The notes beneath the pieces were generated by a model. That model had not been told where the DNA came from. It worked only from the letters and a program-made list of their open reading frames with translations, and made no database searches. This document shows, piece after piece, positions 17,825 to 26,341 of a stretch of DNA of 64,000 bases. This DNA comes from Calothrix sp. PCC 7103 (GTDB lineage: Bacteria > Cyanobacteriota > Cyanobacteriia > Cyanobacteriales > Nostocaceae), in assembly GCF_000331305.1 (NCBI RefSeq), contig NZ_KB217478.1, positions 5,677,595 through 5,741,594 of the forward strand, read 5' to 3'. Each line of letters starts with the position of its first letter. Position 1 is the first letter of the stretch. Both the position numbers and the translations under genes were made by a program.

Positions 17825-19210
17825 ATGTCTTTGATTTGGAAAATACGTGGGTACCGCGCTTTATGTGTCGCTAGTCTCCAGGTGGTAGTTTATGCAGCAA
17901 CAATTGCGAATGATGCAGCTTTTGCTCAAAACAACCCACAGACAGCACCATCACCAATACAATTACCTGCAACGGGAGAATCACCATTACAACCAGCTCC
18001 ACCTCCATCGAGTGTTGAGTTTACACCAGTAGATATTAATGATGGAAATTCACCACAGTTTAGTCGATACTATTTAGGACCTGGTGATGTAATCAACATC
18101 GCGGTTCAACGTCCTCCTGGTTCTTATGTTTTGGGACCGGGTGACGCTGTTTCTGTTTCAGTACTACGTTTTCCTGATTTAAGCTTTAGCGCACAAATCA
18201 ATCCAGAAGGTAATATCGTCGTACCGCTATTAGGGACAGTACGGTTACAAAATTTGTCGCTTTCCCAAGCGCAAGAAAAAATTCGCGTTGGGTACAATCG
18301 CTTTATTGTCAACCCAGAAGTGGTATTAGCGCTAGCTGGTCAACGTCCTGAACAAACGTTTGCAGTTCAAGTTAATACTGAAGGTAATATCGCGATACCA
18401 CAGTTGGGAACTGTTTCGGTACAAGGTTTGACGTTAGAAGAAGCGCAAGAAAAAATTCGTGTTGGATTGAGTAAAATATTAGTACAGCCTGTAGTTACTG
18501 TATCTATATCTGCCCCACGACCAGTGCAAATTACTGTGAGTGGTGAAGTCTTCCGACCCGGTATTTACCCACTTGGTTCATCTATACCACGTGTAACAGA
18601 TGCTGTATTAATCGCAGGTGGTTCAACAATGATGGCTGATTTGCGACAAGTTCAGGTACGAAGGCGCCTGGTTGATGGTACTGTTATTTCACAGAATATA
18701 AATCTATATGCATCAATACAGAATGGTGGTTCAGTACCAAATTTGCGCTTACAAGACGGTGACAGTATTGTAATACCTCGTCGCGAAGTAGGAACTTCGG
18801 ATGGTTATGACCGCAATTTGGTAGCACGTTCGTCTCTAGCAGTGCCTCAAATTCGCATACGTGTATTAAATTATGCAGGTGGAGGCTTGGTGACACAAGC
18901 ATTACCCAATGGTAGTAACTTTGTTGATGCCATATCAGGAATAAATCCAGATAACGCGAATTTGAGTGATATTGCCCTAGTTAGGTTTGACCCCGAACGT
19001 GGAAAAGCAGTGACGCAACGACTTGATGGCAAAAGGGCACTTTCTGGGGATGTAACGCAAAACGTGCCACTTCAAGACAATGATGTTATCGTGGTTGGTC
19101 GAAACTTACTTGGTAAGATCACGAACGTTTTGAGTACGATTACAAGACCATTTTTTGATATACAATCGTTTATTCGCTTTTTTGAAACCTTCGGTGGAGG
19201 AAGGTTTTAA
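17825..19210 (+). CDS. Polysaccharide export outer-membrane protein (Wza-like, PES/SLBB)
   Basis: 461 residues with an N-terminal signal segment ending near residue 34 (AAFAQ). Then come the polysaccharide export domain, which is partly duplicated (YYLGPGDVINIAVQRPPGS, YVLGPGDAVSVSVLRFPD, then two INPEGNIVVPLLGTV-like units), and SLBB domains (ITVSGEVFRPGIYPL and PQIRIRVLNYAGGG). Wza-type proteins form the outer-membrane/periplasmic channel for exopolysaccharide. No lipobox Cys is seen, as is usual in cyanobacterial versions. The Wzc-like gene starts within about 60 bases downstream, so the pair should be cotranscribed. Confidence 0.92.
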   Translation: MSLIWKIRGYRALCVASLQVVVYAATIANDAAFAQNNPQTAPSPIQLPATGESPLQPAPPPSSVEFTPVDINDGNSPQFSRYYLGPGDVINIAVQRPPGSYVLGPGDAVSVSVLRFPDLSFSAQINPEGNIVVPLLGTVRLQNLSLSQAQEKIRVGYNRFIVNPEVVLALAGQRPEQTFAVQVNTEGNIAIPQLGTVSVQGLTLEEAQEKIRVGLSKILVQPVVTVSISAPRPVQITVSGEVFRPGIYPLGSSIPRVTDAVLIAGGSTMMADLRQVQVRRRLVDGTVISQNINLYASIQNGGSVPNLRLQDGDSIVIPRREVGTSDGYDRNLVARSSLAVPQIRIRVLNYAGGGLVTQALPNGSNFVDAISGINPDNANLSDIALVRFDPERGKAVTQRLDGKRALSGDVTQNVPLQDNDVIVVGRNLLGKITNVLSTITRPFFDIQSFIRFFETFGGGRF

Positions 19211-19266
19211 AAGACTTAGTGGGTGAGACTCCCACTCAAACACTCAAACATTATGCAGTTACGGCA

Positions 19267-21420
19267 ATGGCACCACCAATTGTTAAGCGCTACTTAATAG
19301 CATTTGATAAATATAAATGGATAGGACTAGCAAGTTTCGCGCTAGTTATTGCAGGTTCGACGGTAGTCGCGATGCAACCAGACCCACCTGCGAATTATGT
19401 AGGTGATGCTGCGTTAGCTTATACAGGTCCACCAATCTCGTTTTCAGCAATTGGTAGTGAAATTCAGCAGAAGGGACAAACTTTAACTGAAGCTGATTTA
19501 TTGTCGGAACCAATTGTACGGGTGTTGGTAGATAAAACAAGGTTAAAACCGCAGCAGTTAGCAAATACAATTGCTATCGCGTTTCCCAAGCGTACAAAAA
19601 CAGGCGAGTTAGAATCAAATATTATTGAGCTTAAATATCAAGATACCGACCGAAAAAGAGCAGCAGAAGTTTTAACAATAATGTTAGAAGAATCTGTGAA
19701 ATTGAGTGCCGACCGCAACACAGGTCAATTAAAAACAATTATTAGTAAAATCAACGAGCGCTTACCAGATGCAAAAAAAGAACTTGAAGTTGCTGAAAAA
19801 AAGCTTGAGCAATATGACCGTGTAGAGCGTCCAGCAATTTTAGCAGCAGAAAACGGCAGTTTACTGACCGCTGTTACCGTCAGTCAAAACCAACAGCGTG
19901 AATTGGTACAAACTTTGATTGGTATTGATGCTCAAATTCGTAGTCTCCAAGGAAAATTAGGTATGGACGCAACAAGCGCTTATGTATCCAGTGCGCTTAG
20001 TGCAGACCCAATATTAAATAATTTGCGGGCGCAAATTTTTCAAATCAAGTCACAAATGGAGCCATTGCAAAAGGAAGTACGAGCAGAGTATCCAGCAATG
20101 GTACAGTTAAGGCGCCAGCTTGAAGCAGCAGAGAAGTTATTTAACGAGCGTGTCGCACAAGTTGTAACAGGTGGTGGTAATGCAGCACCTTTACCAGGAA
20201 GAGTTACTTCGCAGCTAGCTCGTAATAATTTAGACCCAGCGCGTCAAGAACTAGCAAATCAACTAGTAGCGCTACAAACTCAACGCGATACACTGCGTCA
20301 GCAATTAGGTAACGAAACACGTCAAGAAGCGCAGTTGCGTCAACAATACGCACTTATTCCTAATAAACAATTAGAGCGCTCGCGTTTAGAGCAGCAAGTA
20401 GTTCTTAAAAGGTCTATTTTCGACCAAATGCAGGTCAAACTAACCGATGCAAGAGCAGCGGAAGCAGAAACAGTAAGTAGTTTGAGTATTGCTCGTCCAC
20501 CGCGAATTCTAGCCGATGCCAAACCACCTAAGAGCGTTCCTATTACCTTAGCAGCAGGTGGATTTTTCGGACTTGTGATTGGAGGTGGGGTGATATTCTT
20601 ACTTGGTTCGCTCGAAGGTACCTTCAAAACCAAAGAAGATATTCGCGACAACTTGAAACAAAAAGAAGTTGCGCTATTGGGAGAATTACCTTTATTACCA
20701 TTTGATTACGGTAAAAATACACTACCTGTAATTGTTTCACCCGATTCAGGATATTTAGAAATATACGAAAAATTCCGTAGTAACCTGCGTCGAGTTGGAG
20801 GTAGCAATATCAAAGTCGTACTCGTAACGAGTACAGGTGCCTCTGAAGGAAAAACAGTAAGTGCTTACAACTTAGGAATAGCCTGTGCGCGTGCTGGAAA
20901 ACGCACTTTAATAATAGAAGCAGATTTACGTTCACCTTCTTACTGTGAATCATTAGGAGTTACGATAGACCCAAATGCAACGACAGAACCGCTACGTTAC
21001 TACGCGAGTTTAGGGGAATGCATTCGTCTTGTTCCCGAAGTAGAAAACTTATACATCGTTCCAAGTCCTGGACCAGTAAGGAATTCAGCAGCAATATTAG
21101 AATCAAGCGAAATGCGGCGCCTAATGGAAGACGTGCGAGCGAGGTTTGATTTTGTCATCTTAGACTCAAACCCCCTTGGTTTATCAAACGATGCCCTACT
21201 AATTCAACCTTACAGCGACGGTATGATATTAGTTGCACGACCCAACTTCACACAAGAAAACGTATTTAGTGAAGCCATAGACCAGCTAGTTGAGTCAGAA
21301 ATGAACTTAATAGGCGCCGTCGTCAACGGAGCAGAAGACATAATTATTACCTTGCAACCAGTAACAACCCTAGAAGACGAAACCGATAAAGTCACAGTAA
21401 ACGGCAAAGGAGTTAGGTAG
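19267..21420 (+). CDS. Polysaccharide co-polymerase with BY-kinase-like ATPase (Wzc/GumC-like)
   Basis: 717 residues from ATG 19267 (MAPPIVKRYLIAFDKYKW); GTG 19219 would add 16 residues. Two membrane helices (about 15-33 and near 445) flank a large periplasmic coiled-coil region of the GumC/Wzz type. The cytoplasmic domain has a Walker-A-like VLVTSTGASEGKTVSA, Walker A' TLIIEADLRSPS and DFVILDSNPLG. The classical C-terminal tyrosine cluster is absent (the end is VTVNGKGVR), so tyrosine autophosphorylation there is doubtful. The protein probably sets chain length and gates export through the Wza-like partner encoded just upstream. Confidence 0.9.
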   Translation: MAPPIVKRYLIAFDKYKWIGLASFALVIAGSTVVAMQPDPPANYVGDAALAYTGPPISFSAIGSEIQQKGQTLTEADLLSEPIVRVLVDKTRLKPQQLANTIAIAFPKRTKTGELESNIIELKYQDTDRKRAAEVLTIMLEESVKLSADRNTGQLKTIISKINERLPDAKKELEVAEKKLEQYDRVERPAILAAENGSLLTAVTVSQNQQRELVQTLIGIDAQIRSLQGKLGMDATSAYVSSALSADPILNNLRAQIFQIKSQMEPLQKEVRAEYPAMVQLRRQLEAAEKLFNERVAQVVTGGGNAAPLPGRVTSQLARNNLDPARQELANQLVALQTQRDTLRQQLGNETRQEAQLRQQYALIPNKQLERSRLEQQVVLKRSIFDQMQVKLTDARAAEAETVSSLSIARPPRILADAKPPKSVPITLAAGGFFGLVIGGGVIFLLGSLEGTFKTKEDIRDNLKQKEVALLGELPLLPFDYGKNTLPVIVSPDSGYLEIYEKFRSNLRRVGGSNIKVVLVTSTGASEGKTVSAYNLGIACARAGKRTLIIEADLRSPSYCESLGVTIDPNATTEPLRYYASLGECIRLVPEVENLYIVPSPGPVRNSAAILESSEMRRLMEDVRARFDFVILDSNPLGLSNDALLIQPYSDGMILVARPNFTQENVFSEAIDQLVESEMNLIGAVVNGAEDIIITLQPVTTLEDETDKVTVNGKGVR

Positions 21421-21479
21421 GGTGCGTGACGCTACTACAATTCTTAAACGAAGCCAATAATCTAATAGCGTCACGCACC
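21421..21479. terminator. Hairpin repeat between convergent genes
   Basis: GGTGCGTGACGCTA (21421-21434) and TAGCGTCACGCACC (21466-21479) are exact complements, 14 base pairs. It occupies the whole gap between the Wzc-like stop and the rhomboid stop and is the same family as 15313-15372, so it may serve as a bidirectional terminator. Confidence 0.65.
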
Positions 21480-21482
21480 TTA

Positions 21483-22154
21483 CTAATATTCATCCTGCCT
21501 AAGCAAACCAAATATAGGGCCAAGAATAATACCAAACACAAACCCGCCAATATGGGCCCAGTAGGCAACACCACCACCACCCATATTAGCGCCTGCTTGC
21601 AAACTAGCTAAACCAGATACAACATTATTAACGACAAAAAGTCCAATCAACACTAATGCTGGTAGACGAATCGTAGTCACAAAAAAGAATAAAAATACCA
21701 GAGTTACAACCTGTGTTTGTGGAAAGCGTATAAGATAGGCACCCAAAATTCCTGCGATTGCACCACTAGCACCTAAAGAAGGAATATTGCCATTTATATC
21801 AATTACCCACTGACACAAAGCCGCCAATGCACCACAACTTAAATAGAAAATTAGATACTTAAAGTGACCCATACGGTCTTCGATATTATTACCGAAAACC
21901 CATAAATACAACATATTAGAACCAAGATGCCACCAACCGCCATGTAAAAATTGTGACGTAAATAACGTTACCCATTCAACATCAGGAAACCGAGTTAGCT
22001 GGCGTGGAATCACAGCATAAAGCTGCAAAAACTGGTCGAGTTGAGCTTCAGACAGGCGTAATTCGTGCAAAAACACCAGAACATTGATACCTATCAGCCC
22101 GTAAGTAATGTACGGAGTGATTCGCGTTGGATTTTCGTCGTATAGAGGAAACAC
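21483..22154 (-). CDS. Rhomboid-family intramembrane serine protease
   Basis: 223 residues, six or seven membrane helices. The catalytic serine lies in SLGASGAIAGILGAY and the catalytic histidine in YWAHIGGFVFG; the conserved loop WWHLGSNMLYLWVFG is present. Rhomboids cut transmembrane helices inside the bilayer; the substrate is unknown. The start MFPLYDENPTR is the usual one for bacterial members of this subtype. It ends against the Wzc-like gene with the hairpin repeat between them. Confidence 0.93.
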   Translation of the reverse strand: MFPLYDENPTRITPYITYGLIGINVLVFLHELRLSEAQLDQFLQLYAVIPRQLTRFPDVEWVTLFTSQFLHGGWWHLGSNMLYLWVFGNNIEDRMGHFKYLIFYLSCGALAALCQWVIDINGNIPSLGASGAIAGILGAYLIRFPQTQVVTLVFLFFFVTTIRLPALVLIGLFVVNNVVSGLASLQAGANMGGGGVAYWAHIGGFVFGIILGPIFGLLRQDEY

Positions 22155-22269
22155 AAGTGGTTTTTTCTATATTGTTATAAATGCACTATAGCCTGAATCT
22201 TTATATAAGCGTCCGTTATAGATATACATACAAAGTAATATTTTTTAAACTCTCTTAACAATATTTTCT

Positions 22270-22352
22270 TGTGGTCTGGTGGAACGGGCATCCTTGCCCG
22301 TCCTAGATATAAAAATATTAAGACGGGCGGGGGACGCCCGTTCTACAAGACA
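22270..22352. repeat. Interspersed hairpin repeats of the GGGCATCCTTGCCC type
   Basis: GGAACGGGCATCCTTGCCCG is followed about 35 bases later by GACGGGCGGGGGACGCCCGT. Related elements lie at 13845-13862, 14212-14235, 42674-42697 and 56464-56492 (reverse orientation), mostly after an ACTTGTGG- or TTGTGG-like lead. This is a dispersed intergenic repeat family of this genome. Confidence 0.7.
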
Positions 22353-22362
22353 AGACAAGATA

Positions 22363-23667
22363 CTATTTCAATAGCAAATAATACAACTGTCCATTACCAC
22401 CAGTAACACCAGCTCTATTACCAGCCATTTCACCAGTACCCATAAAATAATCAACTCTTCCAGGGCCTTTTATTGCACTACCAGTATCTTGGTCGAGAAC
22501 AAAACGACTAACTTGGCGCCTAACCATACCTCCACCTGGTGCAGGAAATGGGAAAGCGTTGTTAACTAAAGCAAGGGCGCCTGGAGGCATTAGTGATTTA
22601 TCGGTAGCAATCGAACGTTCGGCTGTTACTGGTACTCCGATACTACCAGTTGCTGGGGCGCCGTTAGTTTCTTTAAAGAAAACAAACCGCTCCCATTTAG
22701 GTAAATAAACATTCATATCTTCTGGTACGCGGCGGAAGTGACTAATTAAAGCAGGCATAGTAGCATTTTGAGGGTCTAATTTGCCGTCTTTAATTAATGC
22801 TCTACCAATACTCGTCCAAGGGTAGTCAGTGGCGCCTGCAAAACCAACACTTGTTTTTTTACCATCAGCGAGTCTTAGTTGGGCTGACCCTTGAATGTGA
22901 ATCATGTAGGCATCTAAACGGTTGCGGAACCAGAAGATTTCTGAGCCACGTAATGGACTGTTGTCGCCTAACAACCCATTTTCGCCTTCGAGTTGTACTC
23001 GTGTTGGGTGAGGTTTTGCCCATTGGTTAAGGTCAATAGGAGCTCTATAGACTGGATATTTATATTGAGCAGTAGGAACACGGCTAGCAGTATAAACAGG
23101 CTCATAATAAGCAGTAAATTTTACAGTGCCTTGACCATCGTTACCGATTGACTTGTAAAAATCAAACTCACGTTTAACAGCAGTTTGTAATTGTGCAGGT
23201 GACTTGGCGCTAACAACCAATTGCCGGAACCGCACTAAACTTCTGCGTACCCGGTCAAGTGTAATTCCTTCAACAGGAAAATTTTGATACAGTGTAGCCG
23301 CTCTCGGTGTATTCAAATAGCGCAAGCTATGGTCAATTGACGTTAATAACGCTTTGCGGTCTCCTGGCTTACCTTTGCTCCAAAAAAGTTGCTCATCCCA
23401 ACCAATACAACCACGTGCGGGCTGGCAATTCAAATCCAACTTGACTAGTTTGAGTGGTTGAACAGGTTGAGGTTTAACTTCCCCTCCAGGTAATGGAACA
23501 CCTTGAGTAGGTGGTGGTAACTGGGGAGGTAATTGGGGTGGCAGTTGAGGTGGACTACTAGGAATTCGTATTGGAGGTAACGTTGGAACCTGAGCAACCA
23601 CAGATAAAAAAGGTATAAAAGCGGCAATACCTAGCAAACCCGAAAATAAAGCAAGCGTTTTTCTCAT
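22363..23667 (-). CDS. mltA: Membrane-bound lytic murein transglycosylase A (MltA)
   Basis: 434 residues. A signal peptide (about 1-25) is followed by a proline-rich linker with tandem PPQLPPQLPP. Then come the MltA barrel (GTVKFTAYYEPVYTASRVPT, YMIHIQGSAQLRLADG) and the C-terminal 3D domain with its aspartates in FVLDQDTGSAIKGPGRVDYF. The enzyme cuts murein strands with formation of 1,6-anhydromuramic ends during cell-wall growth. No lipobox Cys is evident in the signal. A small conserved gene lies immediately upstream (3-base gap), so the two probably form an operon. Confidence 0.92.
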   Translation of the reverse strand: MRKTLALFSGLLGIAAFIPFLSVVAQVPTLPPIRIPSSPPQLPPQLPPQLPPPTQGVPLPGGEVKPQPVQPLKLVKLDLNCQPARGCIGWDEQLFWSKGKPGDRKALLTSIDHSLRYLNTPRAATLYQNFPVEGITLDRVRRSLVRFRQLVVSAKSPAQLQTAVKREFDFYKSIGNDGQGTVKFTAYYEPVYTASRVPTAQYKYPVYRAPIDLNQWAKPHPTRVQLEGENGLLGDNSPLRGSEIFWFRNRLDAYMIHIQGSAQLRLADGKKTSVGFAGATDYPWTSIGRALIKDGKLDPQNATMPALISHFRRVPEDMNVYLPKWERFVFFKETNGAPATGSIGVPVTAERSIATDKSLMPPGALALVNNAFPFPAPGGGMVRRQVSRFVLDQDTGSAIKGPGRVDYFMGTGEMAGNRAGVTGGNGQLYYLLLK

Positions 23668-23670
23668 CGT

Positions 23671-23925
23671 TTAAGTAAATCGTTCGACACTAGAGCTAAA
23701 AATAGGCTCAACGCGAATTGCCACAACTCTGGAAGGTCGGACAACCATGTATTCACCTTGAATATTTTTTATAGGGACGCTGATGAAATCATCCGAAGCA
23801 GCCTTGGGCATTAATTCGCCACTGTACCACTTTTGGAATTCTTGAATCGTAGGGAAGCGCACCTCCTCCCTATGACCACTTTCCATCATCATATGTACTA
23901 CGTATTCGTTCGGTGTTCTAGGCAT
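23671..23925 (-). CDS. Small conserved cyanobacterial protein of unknown function
   Basis: 84 residues without signal or membrane segment. It begins MPRTPNEYVVHMMMESGHRE and contains FPTIQEFQKWYSGELMPK and YMVVRPSRVVAIRVEPIF. It looks like a complete small globular protein and stops 3 bases before the mltA start, suggesting translational coupling. I recognise it as a cyanobacterial conserved hypothetical but know no function. Confidence 0.75.
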   Translation of the reverse strand: MPRTPNEYVVHMMMESGHREEVRFPTIQEFQKWYSGELMPKAASDDFISVPIKNIQGEYMVVRPSRVVAIRVEPIFSSSVERFT

Positions 23926-24158
23926 AGGTTGAATAATTTATAAATACATCCAACCCCTTTTTAACTTCCCAACTCACTGAATGGGAAGAGCAAAAACAAT
24001 GGTACTTTATGCTATTTCTCATTTGGACGCTCGTTTACCCGAGTACAGTTCCCCCGAATGGTTAAGTAAGCTAACTAAAACCAATAAGCATAATAGTTTT
24101 CATACTTCCCACCAATCCGCATACAATATTTTTGATACTGTGCGAGGTACATACTAGG

Positions 24159-24950
24159 GTGGACGACGATTATCAGACTTATTTAAACCGATTAGCGCGC
24201 ATGACGCTGCCTGAGTCTTACCAAACTCAAGTTCAACACATTCATGAGTCGTACAAATACCAAGCGGCGCCTAATGGATCCCGACAACCTACCCCATTTC
24301 CGGGTTATACAATCATTACCCCACCAAGCGAGGATGATAAGAATAATGCTGACTTCTATGCTGCGTTACAGGAATATCAATCTCAAATACTAGATTCATC
24401 AGTGACTAAAGAGCTTATTGTACCATTGCCATCTACGAGTTTTCACTTGACTGTTGCTGATTTAATATGGGATAGTGCTTACCGCGACGAGCATTCACGC
24501 AATCCTAATTATGAATCAGATTTACAATCATGCTGCGCCAAAATATTTGATACATACAAACAAACGGCGCCTATGAATAATCCGATTCGGTTTGGTGTAC
24601 TAGGAGTTATGGTAATGCCAAGGGCAATTGGTGTTTGTCTGGCACCAAGCCAGCGCAGTAGCTACGAACAAATCATTAACTTTCGTCGTACTTTATACCA
24701 AAACTCGCAATTAATGAGTTTAGGTATTGAACAAAACTACCATTTAACAGCTCACATCACGCTAGGATACTTCGGGGAGGTGGCGCCTGACTTAGACCGC
24801 ACATCTTTAGTCGAAAAAATAACCGACTTAAATAAAAAATGGTTAGGAAATCTTCCCGAATTCGTAGTACATCGTGCCGAACTACGAAAATTCGACGATA
24901 TGACTCGCTATTATCGTCAACCCGAATGGGCAGCAATTGATTTTTCTTGA
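24159..24950 (+). CDS. DUF1868 protein, 2H phosphoesterase-like
   Basis: 263 residues from GTG 24159, chosen because it gives the usual VDDDYQTYLNRLARMTLPE start and has GAGG about 10 bases upstream; TTG 24132 is an in-frame alternative. Two histidine motifs, TSFHLTVADL and HLTAHITLGYF, are the H-x-T signatures of the 2H phosphoesterase superfamily (LigT-like), which act on cyclic or linear 2'-5' or 2',3' phosphodiesters. The physiological substrate is unknown. The gene is followed by surE, another nucleotide-phosphate enzyme, on the same strand 64 bases downstream, so the pair may work in nucleotide or RNA-end turnover. Confidence 0.82.
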   Translation: MDDDYQTYLNRLARMTLPESYQTQVQHIHESYKYQAAPNGSRQPTPFPGYTIITPPSEDDKNNADFYAALQEYQSQILDSSVTKELIVPLPSTSFHLTVADLIWDSAYRDEHSRNPNYESDLQSCCAKIFDTYKQTAPMNNPIRFGVLGVMVMPRAIGVCLAPSQRSSYEQIINFRRTLYQNSQLMSLGIEQNYHLTAHITLGYFGEVAPDLDRTSLVEKITDLNKKWLGNLPEFVVHRAELRKFDDMTRYYRQPEWAAIDFS

Positions 24951-25014
24951 ATAGTAAGGTGGCTTCAGCCACCCTACTCCTAACTCCGCGCCTCTTAACT
25001 CCTAACTCTTCCAC

Positions 25015-25695
25015 ATGACTTTTATTCTTACCAACGACGACGGTATCGACGCTCCAGGAATTCAAGCACTATTAAAAGCCGTAGAAGGTTACGAAACAAT
25101 TATCGCTGCTCCTTCATCGCATCAGTCAGGTTGTGGTCATCAAGTAACTACTACGCATTCAATACCACTTTTACAGCGTTCCGAACGTGAATATGCCATT
25201 GGTGGTACACCTGCTGACTGTTGCCGAATTGCATTAACTCATATTTGTAAGGGCACTAAATATGTTTTATCAGGTATCAACGCAGGTGGTAATTTAGGTG
25301 TTGATGCGTACATTTCCGGTACCGTCGCCGCAGTTCGCGAAGCGGCAATGCTAGGCGTACCAGGCATTGCAATTTCACACTACCGTAAAGGCAAACTCAA
25401 CTACAACTGGGATGCAGCATCAAGATTTACCACAAAAGTTTTGGAAGAATTATTAAATCTTTCATGGGAACCTGGCACATTTTGGAACGTAAACTTACCG
25501 CACTTGCAACCAGGAGAACCAGAACCAGAAATTATATTTTGCCAACCTTGTACAAAACCATTACCCGTAAACTACCGCATTGAAGGTAACGAGTTTTATT
25601 ACGTAGGAGACTACAGCAAACGCGAACGCACAAAAGGAAGCGATGTTGAAGTTTGCTTTTCAGGCAACATCGCAGTCACTCAACTGCGAGTATGA
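25015..25695 (+). CDS. surE: 5'/3'-nucleotidase SurE
   Basis: 226 residues, full SurE family length. Metal-site motifs are clear: FILTNDDGIDAPGI at the N-terminus, AAPSSHQSGCGH, and VLSGINAGGNLGVDAYISGT with the conserved Asn and Ser. SurE hydrolyses nucleoside monophosphates and some polyphosphates. The ATG at 25015 is unambiguous. Its 3' end overlaps the convergent Mrr-like gene by 36 bases. Confidence 0.95.
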   Translation: MTFILTNDDGIDAPGIQALLKAVEGYETIIAAPSSHQSGCGHQVTTTHSIPLLQRSEREYAIGGTPADCCRIALTHICKGTKYVLSGINAGGNLGVDAYISGTVAAVREAAMLGVPGIAISHYRKGKLNYNWDAASRFTTKVLEELLNLSWEPGTFWNVNLPHLQPGEPEPEIIFCQPCTKPLPVNYRIEGNEFYYVGDYSKRERTKGSDVEVCFSGNIAVTQLRV

Positions 25696-26205
25696 CACTT
25701 CATCATTTAATTGACGCGCACACACTATTAATTCAAATAAAATAGCTCTATCCCATAATTCCACATCATTACTATCGGCAAGCTTACGAGCATCTTGTGT
25801 AAACTTACTATTAGTAATGACTATTGCCTTGCTGGCATTATAGTACTGAACGGCGCCCAAAGCTTCTTGTACAGCTTTAATCCCAACAGATTTACTATAC
25901 CTTTTAGCTTGAACAACCATTCTTACACCATTTTTAGAAACTATTAAGTCTGCTCCATAATCTTTACTCTTTGGAGTTGTATACACTCGATATCCTAACT
26001 TTTCCAAAAGACGCTGTAAAAAAGACTCAAATTCTGTTCCAGACATTATGTCAGCACGCTTAAGAAGTTCAAAAGGATTCAAATCAAACATTTTGTTATT
26101 ATCATTTTTGTTCTCCTCTATTGGTTGTAGTTTAAAAATATAAAATATTAAATCGCAATACAGAGAAAATACCATGCAGATCAAAACAACGCTCATTAAC
26201 TCCAT
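25660..26205 (-). CDS. Membrane-anchored Mrr-like restriction endonuclease domain protein
   Basis: 181 residues. An N-terminal hydrophobic helix (about 4-26) is followed by a Mrr_cat/PD-(D/E)xK nuclease domain: MSGTEFESFLQRLLEKLGY, SKDYGADLIVSKNGVRMVVQAKRY with catalytic Asp and the Q-x-K variant, and ALGAVQYYNASKAIVITNSKFT. Proteins of this type cut DNA, often methylated or foreign DNA; membrane-anchored versions are thought to act in defence or DNA uptake quality control. Its reading frame overlaps the end of surE convergently. MFDLNPFELLKRAD is an internal alternative start that would remove the anchor. Confidence 0.85.
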   Translation of the reverse strand: MELMSVVLICMVFSLYCDLIFYIFKLQPIEENKNDNNKMFDLNPFELLKRADIMSGTEFESFLQRLLEKLGYRVYTTPKSKDYGADLIVSKNGVRMVVQAKRYSKSVGIKAVQEALGAVQYYNASKAIVITNSKFTQDARKLADSNDVELWDRAILFELIVCARQLNDEVSYSQLSDCDVA

Positions 26206-26341
26206 TTTAATAATTCCTCAAAATCTTATTATTTATTATTCCCAGATAAATTAAAAAGTTATCACGATAAAAAATATTAAAAAAAAAAGAGTAGGCGCCT
26301 TTGTCCTACCCTAAAAAATTAATTAAATTTGAGAAATATTA

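Noticed and set aside
23981-24157. 58-codon frame ending one base before the DUF1868 GTG start
   Set aside because: The position suggests coupling, but the composition is not convincing and I know no homologue; it is too weak to list as a gene.
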